DNA from: DASPKW01 sp038244055
GTDB lineage: Bacteria; Planctomycetota; Phycisphaerae; Tepidisphaerales; Tepidisphaeraceae
Direction: 5' to 3'
Assembly: GCA_038244055.1 (NCBI GenBank)
Contig: JBBRTW010000373.1
Span: 1 to 7,478, forward strand
Length of the DNA stretch: 7,478 nt
The notes below the pieces were generated by a model, which worked only from the letters and a program-made list of their open reading frames with translations, did no database searches and was not told the DNA's origin. The translations under genes were made by a program, and so were the position numbers. This document shows, in pieces, positions 6,155 through 7,478 of this stretch (position 1 is its first letter; each line of letters begins with the position of its first letter).

Positions 6155-7246
6155 ATGAGCCCCCTGCTTCTCCTCCACGACTCGCCGGCCGACCTGCAAA
6201 CCTCCCGCGCGGTGGAGTGCATCTCCATCAAACTCGCCTCGGCCTTCCAGATCGTCGCCAAATCCATCGGCCCGGGCGCGAGTTACCGCAGCGCCCTCTC
6301 GGCCGCCTGGTCCCTGCGCTCGGCCGCGCGCGCTTTCGCGTTCGTACACGCCTTCGGCCCCAAATCCCTGGCCGCCGCGATCATGGCTCCCTTCAAGCGC
6401 ATCGTCTACACCCCCGCCGCATTCCCCTCGCGCCGCCAGATCGCCTGGCTCCGCGCCATCCTTGCCCACCGCGATCTCCACATCATCTCCCCCAGTACGA
6501 CCATGCACCGCGCTCTCGTCAGTCGGGGCCTGCCCGCGAGTCGCTGCCACCTGATCCGACCGGGCGTCGATTTCGCCCGAGTCCGCGCCCGTCGCGATCC
6601 GGCCCTGCGCGCCGCGCTCGGTTTCGATGATTCCCAGCAGGTCATCCTCGTTGCCGGCGAATCGATCCAGGCCGCCGCCCACGATCAGGCCGTCTGGGCC
6701 GGCACCATCCTCAATTGCCTCGATCACCGCACCCGCCTGCTCCTCTGGGGCAAAGGCCCCCGCGCCGCCGCCGCCGCGCGCTTTGCCCAGCAGCTCGCCC
6801 AACCCGAGCTCGTCACGCGCGCCGCCCAGCGCCTGCGCCGGCCGATCGAATTCGAGGACCTCCTCCCCGCCGCCGATGCCATCTGGGTTTCCGCCACGGG
6901 TCCCATCCCCACGCTCCCCATCGCCATCTGCATGGCCGCCGCGCTGCCCATCATCGCCACCGTCACCCCGACCGTCGCCGAACTCCTCGAAGACCGCCAC
7001 ACTTCCCTGATGACCCAGCCCAGCATCCCGCGCCTGCTGGCCCGCCGAACGCTCGACCTCCGCGAAGACCGCCAGTTGCAATGGGCCCTGGCCGACATGG
7101 CCCGCACCGAAGCCTACGAGTTTTTTCCGCAGACCCGGTTTGTGGCGCAGCATCGGTCGCTGTACGAGCAAATGTCGGCCGGGGGCGAGGTGCGCATCGA
7201 GCAACCTGCGCCGGGGGTGGGATCGCGGTTTCACGGGCGGGGCTGA
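6155..7246 (+). CDS. Glycosyltransferase-like protein, GT-B fold (GT4-type), degenerate active-site motif
   Basis: A 363-residue cytoplasmic protein resembling retaining GT-B glycosyltransferases that move sugars from nucleotide donors in cell-surface or glycan synthesis. The N-terminal half (1-135) is acceptor-domain-like, with VHAFGPKSL (64-72) and a SPSTTMHRALVSRGLP segment (112-127). The hinge/start of the donor domain is CHLIRPGVDF (131-140), a standard GT4 marker. It continues with a beta strand VILVAGES (163-170), RLLLWGKGP (194-202), FEDLLPAADAIWVSA (233-247), the CMAAALPIIAT segment (259-269) and VAELLED (274-280). In active GT4 enzymes the region before AMAxGLPVIAT carries an EX7E motif. 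Here the second Glu aligns with Ile258, and no Glu occurs in 248-265. Enzyme activity is therefore uncertain. Length is near the family norm of 350-400. The ATG at 6155 has no clear ribosome binding site, but it gives a sensible beta-strand start (PLLLLHDS). It diverges from the secreted-protein gene. Confidence 0.75.
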   Translation: MSPLLLLHDSPADLQTSRAVECISIKLASAFQIVAKSIGPGASYRSALSAAWSLRSAARAFAFVHAFGPKSLAAAIMAPFKRIVYTPAAFPSRRQIAWLRAILAHRDLHIISPSTTMHRALVSRGLPASRCHLIRPGVDFARVRARRDPALRAALGFDDSQQVILVAGESIQAAAHDQAVWAGTILNCLDHRTRLLLWGKGPRAAAAARFAQQLAQPELVTRAAQRLRRPIEFEDLLPAADAIWVSATGPIPTLPIAICMAAALPIIATVTPTVAELLEDRHTSLMTQPSIPRLLARRTLDLREDRQLQWALADMARTEAYEFFPQTRFVAQHRSLYEQMSAGGEVRIEQPAPGVGSRFHGRG

Positions 7247-7273
7247 ATCGACTCGAAATGCATTATGTTTGAG

Positions 7274-7302
7274 GTGAGAAATACTGTTGTCGAGTGTAGA
7301 AT
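7274..7302 (+). promoter_or_regulatory. Possible promoter giving a leaderless transcript
   Basis: TAGAAT at 7297-7302 matches a sigma-70 -10 box at five of six bases. Seventeen bases upstream GTGAGA (7274-7279) matches the -35 consensus at four of six. Transcription would then begin at or next to the ATG at 7309, which has no ribosome binding site. The match is weak and could be chance. Confidence 0.3.
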
Positions 7303-7308
7303 CCGCGT

Positions 7309-7478
7309 ATGTCCATCGTCGGCCAGGTCGAGGCGATTGAGCGCGATTGTTACCGCTTCGGTGCCGCGCCGATGCCCTCCCTCCAGCCTGGAACCCTCGG
7401 CTGGTCCGCCAGCGATCTCCGCGATCCGGAAATCCGCGCGCTCTGGGATGCCGGGCGCTACGAAATTCTCAATGGGAT
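7309..7478 (+). CDS. Partial CDS, N-terminus only; possibly Uma2-like nuclease family
   Basis: An open frame from ATG 7309 to the window edge encodes 56 complete codons, starting MSIVGQVEAIERDCYRFGAA and ending in LWDAGRYEILNG. Base use at third positions (C/G-rich) is like the neighbouring genes, which supports real coding. The phrase RYEILNG resembles the opening of the Uma2 (DUF820) domain, usually written YELIDGEL, a PD-(D/E)XK-like family that is expanded in Planctomycetota and Cyanobacteria. The catalytic residues would lie beyond the window, so the family call is tentative. It follows the glycosyltransferase gene after 62 bases and has no Shine-Dalgarno sequence before the ATG. Confidence 0.6.
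   Translation, partial: MSIVGQVEAIERDCYRFGAAPMPSLQPGTLGWSASDLRDPEIRALWDAGRYEILNG

Noticed and set aside
6101..7234. Minus-strand open frame (about 377 codons) opposite the glycosyltransferase gene
   Set aside because: Its composition is Gly/Asp/Arg-rich and repetitive, while the plus frame shows ordered GT-B motifs and normal strand-helix pattern.

Overview
The window is GC-rich, strongly C/G-ending-codon bacterial chromosome. Gene style and the two families of dispersed intergenic repeats (a nested 'cacagagg / cacggatg' palindrome and an 'agcatgggcatcctg' inverted repeat) resemble Planctomycetota, perhaps a Phycisphaerae/Tepidisphaera-like lineage. That placement is inference from pattern familiarity, not from a marker gene. 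No rRNA, tRNA, CRISPR array, transposase or phage gene was seen.

Layout. (1) 3-3235, plus strand: an ABC-2-type exporter made of an ATP-binding protein (3-938) and a large two-half membrane permease (about 1121-3235). The 182-base gap between them is almost completely filled by a nested palindromic repeat (942-1104). (2) 3236-3417: a short spacer with a degenerate repeat and, at its end, a good ribosome binding site. (3) 3418-4587, plus: a Tat-exported molybdopterin oxidoreductase of the sulfite oxidase family. (4) 4595-4677: a near-perfect inverted repeat exactly between two convergent genes. (5) 4692-5996, minus: a secreted, helix-rich protein of unknown function with a tryptophan-rich C-terminal domain. 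(6) 5997-6154: a 158-base divergent intergenic region without a promoter I can defend. (7) 6155-7246, plus: a GT-B/GT4-like glycosyltransferase whose usual acidic EX7E motif is lost. (8) 7309-end, plus: the start of a gene cut by the window edge, tentatively Uma2-like.

How the genes work together: only the ABC ATPase and permease form a clear functional unit, with the ATPase powering export through the permease. The sulfite oxidase-like enzyme, the secreted helical protein and the glycosyltransferase look like independent transcription units. I see no coherent new multi-gene system. The points most worth a second look are the nested palindromic repeat inside the ABC operon (which also creates a false start codon), the tryptophan-rich secreted orphan, and the degenerate glycosyltransferase.
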